This document shows positions 1-8,487 of a stretch of 32,989 bases of DNA, in pieces. Origin of the DNA: Klenkia sp. PcliD-1-E (lineage in GTDB: Bacteria; Actinomycetota; Actinomycetes; Mycobacteriales; Geodermatophilaceae); the NCBI RefSeq assembly GCF_024124375.1, contig NZ_JAMXRZ010000042.1, positions 1 through 32,989 on the forward strand, written 5' to 3'. Under the pieces are notes generated by a model, which worked only from the letters and a program-made list of their open reading frames with translations, was not told the origin of the DNA and did not search any database. Every line of letters starts with the position of its first letter. The stretch's first letter is position 1. Position numbers and translations under genes: made by a program.

Positions 1-1230
1 ACCCCGGACGCCACCGCCGCTCCCGCCTGCCCCACGCCGTCGGCGGCCACCTCCTCCGCGGCCGACGGTGCCCCGACCGCACCGGCGCGGCCGGCCACCC
101 TGCCCGCCGCCCCGTCGGTGCCACCCGGCGGGGCTCCGGTGCAGGGTGCCGTCCGGCTGATCTCGCCCTTCGACACGGGCGCGGTCGGCGACGGCACCAC
201 CGACGACTCCGCCGCCATCCAGGCCGCCTTCGACCGGGCCGGCGTCGGTGACGTCGTCATGCTCCCGGCCGGTTCGACCTTCGCGCACAGCCGGGTGCTC
301 ACCCTGCGCTCCGCCGGGGTCACCCTGACCGGTGGCGGCACCCTGCGCGCCACCCGCGAGGCCACCTCGTCGCTGACGATCGCCGCACCCGGGGTGACCG
401 TCAGTGGCATCACGCTGACCATCTCCGGCACCAGCCGGCGGTGGGACGCCTACGAGCAGCAGCGGCTCCGGCTCGACGGCGCGACCGGGGCCGTCGTGCG
501 CGACGTCGTCGTGGACGGGTCCGCGGCGGCCGGCGTCTACGTCGGTGGCGGCACCTCCGGCTTCCTGCTCGACCGGGTGACGGTGGAGAACACCCGCGCC
601 GACGGCATCCACATCACCCAGGGGTCCAGCGACGGCCGGGTGCTGTCCCCGGTGATCCGGGACGTGGGCGACGACGGCGTCGCGGTCGTCTCCTACCGCC
701 AGGACGGCGCCCCGAGCGCGCGGATCACCATCACCTCGCCCTCGGTCGACGGGTCCACGGGCGGGCGCGGCGTGTCCGTCGTCGGGGGCACCGACGTGGA
801 CATCACCGGCATCGACGTGCGCAACACCTACGGCGCCGGGGTCTACCTCGCCGCCGAGGGCGGCTGGGGCACCACCGGGGTGGCCCGCGTGCGGGTCAGC
901 GGCGGCACCATCACCAACGCCAACGACGACACCGCCATCGACCACGGCTCCGTGCTGGTCTACAACGGCACCACCGACCAGCTGGTCTCCGACGTCACGG
1001 TCACCGGGTTGGCGGTGACCGGGTACCGGGCCACGGTCAGCCGGGTGCTGGGCCTGATCACGAACCCGTCCTCGCCGGGCATCCGCGACGTCACCCTCAG
1101 CGCCATCGCGATCACCGGGGACACCCGGCCGGCCGCGCTGGTCAGCAACCAGGACGCCACCACGTTCACCCTTGGCTCCGTGCTGCGCAACGGGGCCGCC
1201 CTGGTGCGGACCGGGGGCTACTTCCGCTGA
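1..1230 (+). CDS. Secreted right-handed beta-helix (pectate-lyase-fold) protein, 5' truncated by window
   Basis: The reading frame is open from the first base, so the gene starts outside the window; 409 codons are visible. The first 45 or so residues are an Ala/Pro/Thr-rich linker, as expected between an export signal or membrane anchor and an exported domain. Next comes the signature start of pectate-lyase-3/GH28-like proteins (FDTGAVGDGTTDDSAAIQ) and then Gly/Val/Asp-rich beta-helix coils to the end. It is a close paralogue of the protein at 8488-9732, sharing blocks such as RDVGDDGVAVVSY, SVVGGTDV and IDHG-VLVYNG. Such folds in polysaccharide loci usually bind, cleave or epimerise the polymer; which of these applies here cannot be read from the sequence. 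The stop lies 22 nt before the next gene, a glycosyltransferase on the same strand. Confidence 0.85.
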   Translation, partial: TPDATAAPACPTPSAATSSAADGAPTAPARPATLPAAPSVPPGGAPVQGAVRLISPFDTGAVGDGTTDDSAAIQAAFDRAGVGDVVMLPAGSTFAHSRVLTLRSAGVTLTGGGTLRATREATSSLTIAAPGVTVSGITLTISGTSRRWDAYEQQRLRLDGATGAVVRDVVVDGSAAAGVYVGGGTSGFLLDRVTVENTRADGIHITQGSSDGRVLSPVIRDVGDDGVAVVSYRQDGAPSARITITSPSVDGSTGGRGVSVVGGTDVDITGIDVRNTYGAGVYLAAEGGWGTTGVARVRVSGGTITNANDDTAIDHGSVLVYNGTTDQLVSDVTVTGLAVTGYRATVSRVLGLITNPSSPGIRDVTLSAIAITGDTRPAALVSNQDATTFTLGSVLRNGAALVRTGGYFR

Positions 1231-1240
1231 GCCGCCGTGA

Positions 1241-1246
1241 CAGGCT
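1241..1246 (+). promoter_or_regulatory. Possible -10 element for a leaderless transcript of the GT4 gene
   Basis: CAGGCT lies exactly 6 nt before the GTG at 1253. That GTG has no convincing Shine-Dalgarno sequence. The spacing matches several other starts in this window. Inference only; the gene may instead be read through from upstream. Confidence 0.3.
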
Positions 1247-1252
1247 CGTGCG

Positions 1253-2359
1253 GTGACGACCCCCCCGCGCGTGACCCTGGTGCACGAACGCCTCACCGAG
1301 TTCGCCGGGTCCGAGGCCGTGGTGGAGCAGCTGGCCCGGGAGTGGCCCGACGCCCCCGTGCTGGCGCCGATCGGCCTGCCCGGCGTCATGCCCGCCGACA
1401 TCGAGCCCCGGGTGCGCACGACGGCCCTGAGCCGGCTGCTGCGCGGGCGCACCTACGCGCACCTGCTGCCGGTGCTGCCCGCCGCGGTGCGCCGGCTGCC
1501 GGTGCCGGAGTCCGACGTCGTCGTCGCCTCCCACCACGCCTTCGCCAACCAGGTCGTGCACGCCACCGACGCGCCCGTGGTGTCCTACGTGCACTCCCCG
1601 GCCCGGTGGGCCTGGGACCCCGCCATGCGGGCGGGGGAGATCGGCGGCCGGGTCGGCGGCGCCGGGCTGGCCGCGTTCTCCGCGCTCTACCGGCCGGCCG
1701 ACGTGCGGGCAGCCGCGCGCGTGCACACCCTGCTCGGCAACTCCACCGCGGTCGTGGGCCGGATCAACGACTGGTGGGGCCGGCCGGCCACCGTCGTCCA
1801 CCCGCCGGTGGACACCGAGAGCTACCGGCCCGACCCCGCCGTGCCGCGCGAGGAGTTCTTCCTGCTGGCCGGCCGGCTGGTCGCCTACAAGCGGCCCGAC
1901 CTGGCCGTCCGGGCCGCCGAGGCGGCCGGGGTGCCGCTGGTGGTGGCCGGGGAGGGCCGGGCGCGTGCCGAGCTGGAGGCCGTCGCCGGGCCGCACACCC
2001 GCTTCGTCGGCCGGGTCGACGACGCCGAGCTGCGCCGGCTGTTCCGCAGCTGCACCGCCCTGCTCATGCCCGGCGTCGAGGACTTCGGCATCGTGCCGGT
2101 CGAGGCCCAGGCCTGCGGCACCCCGGTGATCGCGGTCGACGCCGGCGGTACGCAGGACACCGTGCTCCCGGGGGTCACCGGCGAGCTGGTGCCCCCCGTC
2201 GCACCGCAGGACGAGGTCGCGACATGGGCGACCGCGCTGCGCGACTTCGACCCGGATCGCTACGACCGGGCCGCCATCCGCACGCACGCCGAGGGGTTCT
2301 CGCGCGCGGCGTTCCGTGACCGCGTGCGGGACGTCGTGGCCGGCGTGCTGGCCGGCTGA
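1253..2359 (+). CDS. GT4-family glycosyltransferase
   Basis: A 368-residue cytoplasmic retaining glycosyltransferase of the GT-B fold. The N-terminal acceptor half begins VTLVHERLTEFAGSEAVVE, the form seen in WbaZ/mannosyltransferase-like GT4 enzymes. The C-terminal donor half has FFLLAGRLVAYKRPDLAV at about 205 and the GT4 E-x7-E motif as EDFGIVPVE at about 285, followed by ACGTPVIA. It probably adds one sugar (mannose or a similar nucleotide sugar, not determinable) to the lipid-linked repeat unit. GTG 1253 is chosen because the conserved N-terminus starts directly after it. It lies 22 nt after the beta-helix gene. Family call is firm; substrate is unknown. Confidence 0.93.
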   Translation: MTTPPRVTLVHERLTEFAGSEAVVEQLAREWPDAPVLAPIGLPGVMPADIEPRVRTTALSRLLRGRTYAHLLPVLPAAVRRLPVPESDVVVASHHAFANQVVHATDAPVVSYVHSPARWAWDPAMRAGEIGGRVGGAGLAAFSALYRPADVRAAARVHTLLGNSTAVVGRINDWWGRPATVVHPPVDTESYRPDPAVPREEFFLLAGRLVAYKRPDLAVRAAEAAGVPLVVAGEGRARAELEAVAGPHTRFVGRVDDAELRRLFRSCTALLMPGVEDFGIVPVEAQACGTPVIAVDAGGTQDTVLPGVTGELVPPVAPQDEVATWATALRDFDPDRYDRAAIRTHAEGFSRAAFRDRVRDVVAGVLAG

Positions 2360-2408
2360 CCTCACCCGACGGGGGCACGCACCGGTGCGCCCAGCCGTCT
2401 GCGGGGTC

Positions 2409-2414
2409 TAGGTT
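2409..2414 (+). promoter_or_regulatory. Possible -10 promoter element (TAGGTT)
   Basis: TAGGTT fits the actinobacterial TANNNT -10 pattern and lies in the 107-nt gap before the methyltransferase. No clear -35 is visible. The implied leader is about 45 nt and carries the GGAGG ribosome-binding site. Confidence 0.35.
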
Positions 2415-2466
2415 CACCGCACCCGGACCGGCGCGCGCCCGGGGAGCACCCTGCGGAGGCACTTCG

Positions 2467-3276
2467 ATGGACACCCTGCCCACCACGGTGCCCACCCCTG
2501 TGCCGGTGGTGGCCGCGGGCCCGCGGGAGGACCTGCGCCGGTACCTCACGTCCCGGTCGGACACCGTCCCGGAGGCCGGGGTGGGCACCCTGCTCGGCGC
2601 CCTGCGGACCGTCCTGGGGCCGAAGCAGCGCGCCGCGGTCAAGATGCTGGGTACGCGGCTGGTGGCCGGTCGGTCGGCCCGCCGGCTGCAGCAGCTGCAC
2701 GCCTCCGGTCAGCCGCTGCTGCTCAACCTGGGCAGCGGCACCTACAACGCGGCGGGCTGGGTGAACGTCGACCTGTGGGGCCTGCACGGCCTGTGGGGCG
2801 TACACCCCGACGTCGTGTGGGACCTGCGCCGGCCCCTGCCCCTGCCCGACGGGTCGGTCGACGCGGTCTTCCTCGAGCACGTGCTGGAGCACCTGCCCGC
2901 CCCGGTCGGGCTGGCCGCGATGGACCAGGCTGCCCGGCTGCTCCGGCCCGGTGGCGTGGTGCGGGTCAGCGTCCCGGACTTCGGCCGCTGGGCCCGGGAG
3001 TACACCGCCCGGGTGACCGGCACCGGCACCGGACCCGACCTGTTCGACCAGGTCCGGCCCGGCCGGCCCACCGACCTGCTCGCGCTGGCCGAGGTGGTCT
3101 ACGACCACGGGCACGTCTCGGTCTGGGACGCCGGGACGCTGGTCGAGCTGCTGCGCGCGGCCGGTTTCGTCGACGTGGAGGTCTCGGCCTACGGCCAGGG
3201 TCGGGTGCACCCGGTGCCCGACGCCCCGCACCGGGCGGACGAGAGCCTCTACGTCGAGGGCGTGCGCCCGGCCTGA
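2467..3276 (+). CDS. Class I SAM-dependent methyltransferase, polysaccharide locus
   Basis: A 269-residue protein. Residues about 80-170 carry a compact Rossmann methyltransferase core: NLGSGTYNAAGWVNVDLW (SAM-binding loop and following acidic strand), LPLPDGSVDAVFLEHVLEHL (motifs II/III) and LLRPGGVVRVSVPDF (post-motif strand). This is the arrangement of the small predicted methyltransferases common in LPS and EPS clusters. It probably O-methylates a sugar or terminates a chain; the target is not shown. ATG 2467 is preceded by GGAGG with 8-nt spacing, one of the clearest ribosome-binding sites in the locus. The first 75 residues are less conserved. Its last 28 bp overlap the 3' end of the convergent GT4 gene. 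Confidence 0.88.
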   Translation: MDTLPTTVPTPVPVVAAGPREDLRRYLTSRSDTVPEAGVGTLLGALRTVLGPKQRAAVKMLGTRLVAGRSARRLQQLHASGQPLLLNLGSGTYNAAGWVNVDLWGLHGLWGVHPDVVWDLRRPLPLPDGSVDAVFLEHVLEHLPAPVGLAAMDQAARLLRPGGVVRVSVPDFGRWAREYTARVTGTGTGPDLFDQVRPGRPTDLLALAEVVYDHGHVSVWDAGTLVELLRAAGFVDVEVSAYGQGRVHPVPDAPHRADESLYVEGVRPA

Positions 3277-4367
3277 CCCCGCCGGACGGCGGCCACCGTG
3301 CCCTCGGCGACGTCGTCCCAGGTGCGGCGTCCAGCCGGTGCCGGGGCGGTCGGCCGCGGCGCGGCCAGCTGTTCGAGCACCGCGGCGGCCCACCCGTCGA
3401 CGTCCTCGGCCGGCAGGTGCCGGGCCCGGTCACCGCTGACCTCGACCAGCGCGGCGTCGGTCGAGGTGACCAGCGGTGCGCCCAGGTCCAGCGCCTCGGC
3501 CGCGGGCAGCCCGAAGCCCTCGGCCAGGCTGGGCGCCAGCACCACGGCGGCCTGCTCGTAGGCCCAGCGCAGCGTGCCGTCGTCGACGCCCTGCAGCTGG
3601 CGCAGGTGGCCCGAGGCCACCAGCGGTGCGAAGTCCGGGCCGTAGGACTCCTCGCCCCACGGGGGCGGACCGACCTGCACCAGGACGGCGTCGGGCCGCC
3701 GCGCGACGACCTGCCGCCAGGCCGTGACGACGGTGGGCAGGTTCTTGCGGGGCTGGGTGTCGCCGACCACCAGGGCGAACGGGCGGTCCCCGAGCCCCTC
3801 GACGGGCCGGGGCTCCGCGGTCAGCAGCGTGGGGCTCGTGGCCAGCGGGACGGCGGTGCTGCGGGCGGCGGTGCGGGGGTCGAAGGCGCTCAGCCGGGCG
3901 CGGGTGGCCGCGCTGACGCACACCAGGGTGTCCGCGCCGCGGATGGACCCGGCGTAGGGCAGCTGCAGCAGGGTGCGCTTGGCGGTGCCGAAGTCCTGCG
4001 GGCGGTCCATGAGCAGCATGTCGTGGACGGTGAGGACGCCGTGCGTGCGGCCCAGGCCGCGGGGGAGCAGGTGCTTGACGCCCTGGACCACGTCGTACCG
4101 GCCACGCAGCCGCAGGCCCAGCGCGGTCCGCTCGTAGGCGGGCACGGCCGGGCCCGGCAGCGGCGGCAGCTCGAGCAACCGGTCGCGGTCGCCCGCCAGG
4201 TCGGTCAGGCCGACGGCGGCGGCGGGGTCGACCAGCAGGTGGAGCTCGACGTCGGGCCGGCGCCGGAGGGCGCGGGCCAGCTCGACGGTGTAGCGCACGA
4301 TGCCCCCGCCGCGGGCGTTCCCCGGGACGTGGCCGGCCATGAGCAGCCAGCGCAGTGGCCGGGTCAT
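3249..4367 (-). CDS. GT4-family glycosyltransferase
   Basis: A 372-residue GT-B glycosyltransferase. The N-terminus MTRPLRWLLMAGHVPGNARG leads to a Gly-rich acceptor loop (GGGIVRYTVELARAL). The donor domain shows FALVVGDTQPRKNLPTVV and the E-x7-E motif EGFGLPAAE followed by ALDLGAPLVTS near residue 300. HGVLTVHDMLLMDRP is typical of WbnH/mannosyltransferase-like enzymes. It probably adds a repeat-unit sugar on the cytoplasmic face. ATG 4367 overlaps the TGA of the upstream Wzy-like gene (ATGA), so the two are translationally coupled. It is the last gene of a minus-strand operon of four (Wzz-like, GT2, Wzy-like, GT4). Sugar specificity is not determinable. Confidence 0.92.
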   Translation of the reverse strand: MTRPLRWLLMAGHVPGNARGGGIVRYTVELARALRRRPDVELHLLVDPAAAVGLTDLAGDRDRLLELPPLPGPAVPAYERTALGLRLRGRYDVVQGVKHLLPRGLGRTHGVLTVHDMLLMDRPQDFGTAKRTLLQLPYAGSIRGADTLVCVSAATRARLSAFDPRTAARSTAVPLATSPTLLTAEPRPVEGLGDRPFALVVGDTQPRKNLPTVVTAWRQVVARRPDAVLVQVGPPPWGEESYGPDFAPLVASGHLRQLQGVDDGTLRWAYEQAAVVLAPSLAEGFGLPAAEALDLGAPLVTSTDAALVEVSGDRARHLPAEDVDGWAAAVLEQLAAPRPTAPAPAGRRTWDDVAEGTVAAVRRGQAGRTPST

Positions 4368-5713
4368 CGGCCCGCCCCCACGGTGAGGCCGTGCGCCGGG
4401 CGGGTGCCGCGGTCCCGCACGGAGCGCAGGTGCGGTGCGCGCCGCTGCGTGGTGGGGCGACCCACGTAGAGGGCGACCACCAGCAGGGCCAGCACGGCGG
4501 GCACCACCCGCCCCTGGGTCCAGTACAGGTAGCGGGGCAGGTCGAGCAGGCCGGTGACCACCATCGGGTAGAGCAGGGTGCCGAGCGGGGAGCCCTCCAG
4601 GAAGCCGCGGAACAGCAGGCCGATCACCAGTCCCAGGACGACGAAGAACAGCACCCCGCCGACGGTGCCGAAGTCGACGAACGGGGTGGTGAACCCGCCG
4701 GGGTTGTTGAACTCGGGGTTCCCGAAGCGCTCCAGCACGTTCTGCGCCACCGCCGGTTCCGGAGCCGACAACCGGTCGTACAGCTGCAGCTGGGCGATGC
4801 CCGGCGCGGTCCAGAACGCGGACAGGGAGTCCAGCGGCAACCGGCCCGGGTAGGGGTCGTGGTCGAGGTGCAGCTGGCCGTTGTTGTAGGAGGTCGCGTA
4901 GTAGCCAACCAGCCGGATCAGCGCGAAGACCGGGAACGACTCGTCGGTGCGGGTCTTGAAGAACTGCCAGCTCCGCGAGTACTCGAAGGCGGCGAACAGC
5001 ACGAAGACCAGGGGGGTCAGCACGACCGGTGCCCAGGAGGCGGCCAGCCGGCGGGCGCGGACGCGCGAGCGCGACGCGGCGAGCACCACGATCACCACCG
5101 CGGGCACGGCGACCTCGACCAGCGCCAGCCGCTCGCTGGCCACGAACGAGCGCACCAGGCTCAGGAACAGCACCAGGGCCAACTGCCAGGCCAGCCGGCG
5201 CTGCCAGCGGGTGACCAGCACCCAGGTCGCGACGACGACGAAGGCGATGCCCACCTGGGTCAGGCTCGTGACCCCGGCGATGCCCTGCAGGGCCTGCTTG
5301 GCCTGCCCGCTGTAGTTCTCCTGCGTGAGCAGCGACTGCACGACCGCGGCGGGGTCCAGCCCGTTGGCGATCCCTGCCGCGGTGTAGAGCACGTAACCGC
5401 CCAGGGTCACCCAGAACAGGCCCTGCGCCGAGGCGGCGAGGCGGTCGGGGACCACCCCGGGGACGGGGAACAGCGTGCGGCGGCTGCGCGGGGCCAGCAC
5501 GGCGGCGGCGGTGGCGACGCCGGCCAGCACGAGCGCCGCCACCGCGATGAGCAGCAGCGTGCTGTCGGTGACCGACTTGCCGGTGCGGTAGAACAACCGG
5601 AACGCGGCGTCGTCGAGCCGCCAGGTCAGCAGCAGGGTGACTGGCACGAGCAGCGACAGGGCCCCGGCCGGGGTGATCCACCAGGGCGCCCGGGCCGGGG
5701 CCGGGCCGGTCAC
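4364..5713 (-). CDS. Wzy-like O-antigen/exopolysaccharide polymerase, integral membrane
   Basis: A 449-residue multi-spanning membrane protein with about ten hydrophobic helices and no soluble catalytic domain. The helices alternate with loops rich in Arg, Tyr and Asp, for example YYATSYNNGQLHLDHD in the long central loop. A polymerase of the O-antigen-polymerase type is the only standard Wzx/Wzy role otherwise missing from the locus, and the size fits. Wzy proteins are poorly conserved, so the call rests on topology and neighbours. GTG 5713 overlaps the TGA of the GT2 gene by 4 nt and its own stop overlaps the GT4 start by 4 nt. It would act in the cytoplasmic membrane, joining flipped repeat units on the outer face. 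Another membrane role, such as an acyltransferase-like one, is less likely. Confidence 0.75.
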   Translation of the reverse strand: MTGPAPARAPWWITPAGALSLLVPVTLLLTWRLDDAAFRLFYRTGKSVTDSTLLLIAVAALVLAGVATAAAVLAPRSRRTLFPVPGVVPDRLAASAQGLFWVTLGGYVLYTAAGIANGLDPAAVVQSLLTQENYSGQAKQALQGIAGVTSLTQVGIAFVVVATWVLVTRWQRRLAWQLALVLFLSLVRSFVASERLALVEVAVPAVVIVVLAASRSRVRARRLAASWAPVVLTPLVFVLFAAFEYSRSWQFFKTRTDESFPVFALIRLVGYYATSYNNGQLHLDHDPYPGRLPLDSLSAFWTAPGIAQLQLYDRLSAPEPAVAQNVLERFGNPEFNNPGGFTTPFVDFGTVGGVLFFVVLGLVIGLLFRGFLEGSPLGTLLYPMVVTGLLDLPRYLYWTQGRVVPAVLALLVVALYVGRPTTQRRAPHLRSVRDRGTRPAHGLTVGAGR

Positions 5714-6594
5714 GACCCGGCCCCGGCGGGCCAGTCGCGCGGTCGGCGGTCGACCCAGCCGGCCCAGGTGCCGCGCAGGTAGGCGAGGTCGGCCCGGGCC
5801 AACGAGCGCCGGCCCAGCGCCAGCCGCACCCCGGCGCCGACGGCCTTGCGGGCGCAGTACCAGGCCAGCAACCAGCGGGGCAGCCGGTGCAGGCGCCACA
5901 GGTGACCGTTGCCGCAGCCGTAGCGCAGCATCTTGGCGACGAACCGGTCGTCGGCCGCGTCGCGCGGCTCGTCCTGCAGGACGACCAGTGCGGGGTCGTA
6001 GCGGACCGTCCCGCCGTCGTCGAGCACGCGCAGGAGCAGGTCGGACTCCTCGCCGGCGCCGTACCAGCCGGCCGAGCCCACCCCCATGCCCTCGTCGAAG
6101 CCGCCGACCCGGTCCAGGCGGGCGCGCGGGAAGAACATCGTGCTCATGATCGAGGTCTTCATGAAGTTCGTCCGGGTCACCGGTCCGCCCCGGTCGGGCC
6201 AGCGCAGCATCGAGGGCCGACCGTCGGGGGTCTGCTGCTGACCGCAGAGCCCGGCCAGGCCGGGCTCCGCGGCAAAGGTGGCCAGCACGCGGTGCAGGGC
6301 ACCGGCCGGGAACCAGCAGTTGTCGTCGGGGAACCCGAGGAGGTCCCCGCGCGCCAGCTGCAGCCCTGCGTTGCGCCCCACCGAGGCGCCCCTGCCCGAG
6401 GTCGTGGTCCGCCAGGGCAGCGGCGGGTCCAGCTCGCCCAGCAGCGTGGCACACGACTGGTCGGCGCTCTGGTCGCAGACCACCAGCTCGACCTGCCCGG
6501 CCGGCGCGGTGCGCACCAGGGAGTCGACCAGCCGGGCGAACTCCGTGGGTCGGCCCACGGTGCTCACCACCAGCGAGAGGACCGGGTCACCCAC
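5710..6594 (-). CDS. GT2-family glycosyltransferase
   Basis: A 294-residue GT-A protein. It opens with LSLVVSTVGRPTEFARLVDS, the nucleotide-sugar-binding start of GT2 enzymes, then VELVVCDQSAD, RGASVGRNAGLQLARGD and the metal-binding acidic motif FPDDNCWFPAG near residue 90. GAGEESDLLLRVLDDG near 190 matches the conserved E/D catalytic-base region. It should be a cytoplasmic inverting transferase acting on the lipid-linked repeat unit. The GTG start at 6594 overlaps the end of the Wzz-like gene by 8 nt, and the stop overlaps the Wzy-like start by 4 nt, so it sits inside a tightly coupled operon. Acceptor and donor are not identifiable. Confidence 0.9.
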   Translation of the reverse strand: MGDPVLSLVVSTVGRPTEFARLVDSLVRTAPAGQVELVVCDQSADQSCATLLGELDPPLPWRTTTSGRGASVGRNAGLQLARGDLLGFPDDNCWFPAGALHRVLATFAAEPGLAGLCGQQQTPDGRPSMLRWPDRGGPVTRTNFMKTSIMSTMFFPRARLDRVGGFDEGMGVGSAGWYGAGEESDLLLRVLDDGGTVRYDPALVVLQDEPRDAADDRFVAKMLRYGCGNGHLWRLHRLPRWLLAWYCARKAVGAGVRLALGRRSLARADLAYLRGTWAGWVDRRPRDWPAGAGS

Positions 6595-8287
6595 GGTTGA
6601 CGGGCAGCCCGGCCCGGTCCTCCTCGGGGACCACCGGCATCCGGCCGGTGTCCTCGGTGCGGTCGACCTGGACGTCGGGCCCGGCCGAGGCGGGGGTCGG
6701 CTCGACCTCGTCCGGCGCGGGGTCGGCCGCGGCGTCCGGCGCCGGCGGCGGGCCGACCGGCGACGGGGCCCGGCTGGGGCGGCGCCGTCCGCGTGGGGCG
6801 TGGTTGACCACGATGCCGGCGGGGGTGGCGCCGGCGCCGTGCAGGATCTGCACCCCTCGGTCGACGTCGTCGACGCGGCTGCCGCCGGTGGCGGTCACCA
6901 GCACGGTCTCGCGGCACTGCAGGGCGGCCCGCAGACCCTCGTCGGAGCTGTCCAGCGGCGGTGCGTCGACGACGACGGCCCAGCCCGCATCGGCGGCGGC
7001 GTCGACCAGCCCGCTGGTCACGACGTCGTCGATGCCGCTGCCGGAGGGCACCTCGAGCACGGCCAGGCCCGGGGTGCCGGTGACCTTGCGGACCTGGAGC
7101 TCGGTCGGGTGGGCGTCGGGGATGCGGTGCCCGGCGGTGTCGCGCCGACCGCCGAGCACCAGCAGGGTCGGGCCCTGCAGCCCGCCGAGCACGTCCGCGG
7201 CCTCCTCGAGGTCGTAGCTGACCAGCAGCGTCGGGCGCCGGAGCGCGGCGTGCCGTGCGTGCGCGACGGCGGTGAAGGTCGTACCCACGCCACGGCCGGG
7301 GGCGACGACGGCCAGGCTGCCGCCGTGGACCGGCCCGTCGGGCAGCTGCAGGGCCTGCAGCTGGACGGCCCGTCGAAGGTCACCGGCGCGGCGGCCGCGC
7401 GTCGAGGCGGGCAGGTCGGGGCTCAGCACCGGGACGCCGAGCCCGGTGACGTCGTGGGCGTCGCGCACGCGACCGCGCAGCGAGGACACCACCGGCGCGA
7501 GCACGCCACCGAGCAGGGCGCCCACCAGCACGGCGGCGACGACGGTCAGCACCGCGCTGGAGAGCGCGCCGCTGGGCTGGACGGTGGCCTGCTGGATGAC
7601 CCCGGCCACCTGGCCGGTGTCGGCGGCCGCGCGCTGCAGGGTGTCGCGGGCGCCCAGCAGCTCCACGTTCTGCTGGGCCAGTGCCGCGCGCTGCTGCTGG
7701 TTGACGTCGACGCCGTTCAGCGGAGGGTTCGGCAGCGCGTCCAGGGCCTGCTGGTTGTTGGTCAACTGGGTCTCGACCGTGCCCAGCAGGCCGGTGATGC
7801 GGTCGGCCAGCCGCTGCTGCCGACCGGCCACGTAGATGTCGGCGGCAGACTGCGCCTGGGCGCTGGCCTGGGCGGCGGTGGCGGCGGTGGAGGTGATCGT
7901 GATGACGTTGGAGTCCCCGACCCGCACGGCCTCCAGCTGGACGTCCCCGACCGGCTGGCCGACCGCCGCCGCGACCTGGCCGGCCAGGTCGGCGCTGTTG
8001 AGCGACACCAGCTCGGTCTCGACGTAGGTGGCGTTGCGGGCCGCCTGGTCGCCGTCGACGGTCCCGGTGGTGGGGTTCTCCACCGACCCCGGGTCGGGGT
8101 AGCTCTGCACCAGGGCCGACGCGCTCACCTCGGGGTCGGCGCCCGCGGCGAGGGCGGCACCCAGGCCACCGAGGAGGACGGCGCCCAGGAGGGCGCCGAC
8201 GAGCGCTCTGCGCCGGCGACCCGATCCGCCGCGGCGGGCGGGGTCCTCGGCAGAGGCATCGGCGCCGGGTACGGCCTGGCTGGTCAC
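6587..8287 (-). CDS. Wzz-like chain-length protein with degenerate BY-kinase (CpsD/Wzc-type) domain
   Basis: A 566-residue protein with the Wzc layout: TM1 at about 28-49, an exported Wzz-like region of about 190 residues rich in Gln/Ala helices (140-230), TM2 at about 243-264, then a cytoplasmic P-loop ATPase-like domain. The Walker A position (328-338, VAPGRGVGTTF) lacks the invariant Lys of GKS/T. The Walker A-prime position reads LLVSYDLEE instead of an Asp-rich LLVDAD-type strand, while Walker B (VVVDAPP, 438-444) is kept. The Pro/Asp-rich tail (about 500-566) has no tyrosine cluster. It therefore probably sets chain length structurally without autokinase activity. GTG 8287 has GGGGAG upstream. 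First gene of the minus-strand operon. Confidence 0.85.
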   Translation of the reverse strand: MTSQAVPGADASAEDPARRGGSGRRRRALVGALLGAVLLGGLGAALAAGADPEVSASALVQSYPDPGSVENPTTGTVDGDQAARNATYVETELVSLNSADLAGQVAAAVGQPVGDVQLEAVRVGDSNVITITSTAATAAQASAQAQSAADIYVAGRQQRLADRITGLLGTVETQLTNNQQALDALPNPPLNGVDVNQQQRAALAQQNVELLGARDTLQRAAADTGQVAGVIQQATVQPSGALSSAVLTVVAAVLVGALLGGVLAPVVSSLRGRVRDAHDVTGLGVPVLSPDLPASTRGRRAGDLRRAVQLQALQLPDGPVHGGSLAVVAPGRGVGTTFTAVAHARHAALRRPTLLVSYDLEEAADVLGGLQGPTLLVLGGRRDTAGHRIPDAHPTELQVRKVTGTPGLAVLEVPSGSGIDDVVTSGLVDAAADAGWAVVVDAPPLDSSDEGLRAALQCRETVLVTATGGSRVDDVDRGVQILHGAGATPAGIVVNHAPRGRRRPSRAPSPVGPPPAPDAAADPAPDEVEPTPASAGPDVQVDRTEDTGRMPVVPEEDRAGLPVNRG

Positions 8288-8487
8288 GGTGGTGGCTCCC
8301 CTTCATCCCGGCCGACCTCGTGCAACGCGCGGTATGGTTACCGGTACGCCGAACCGCCCCGTGGCGGGGGCCGGGGTCCCGAGTATCCACGAACGGGCTC
8401 CGTGGCAGGTTCCGTGCGCCCGCCGGCGCACCAGGTGTGTGCAGAGCCGCACGACCACCCCGCCCCTCCGACGACGGGACAGCGCTC
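8288..8487. promoter_or_regulatory. Divergent promoter region between the Wzz-like operon and the beta-helix/AKR/GMC cassette
   Basis: A 200-nt intergenic stretch between genes reading away from each other, so both operons must start here or in it. It holds an AT-richer island around 8332-8348 that includes the perfect 8-bp palindrome TACCGGTA and several TANNNT-like hexamers on both strands. A GGGGAG ribosome-binding site for the minus-strand gene lies at the left end. No -35 boxes can be assigned with confidence. Confidence 0.6.

Noticed and set aside
2775-4469. Long plus-strand frame of 564 codons
   Set aside because: Arg/Pro/Gly-rich low-complexity translation that shadows the methyltransferase and the minus-strand GT4; no motifs.
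4355-5782. Plus-strand Gln/Gly-rich frame
   Set aside because: It is the antisense of the Wzy-like membrane gene; composition is typical of a complement of Leu/Val-rich helices.
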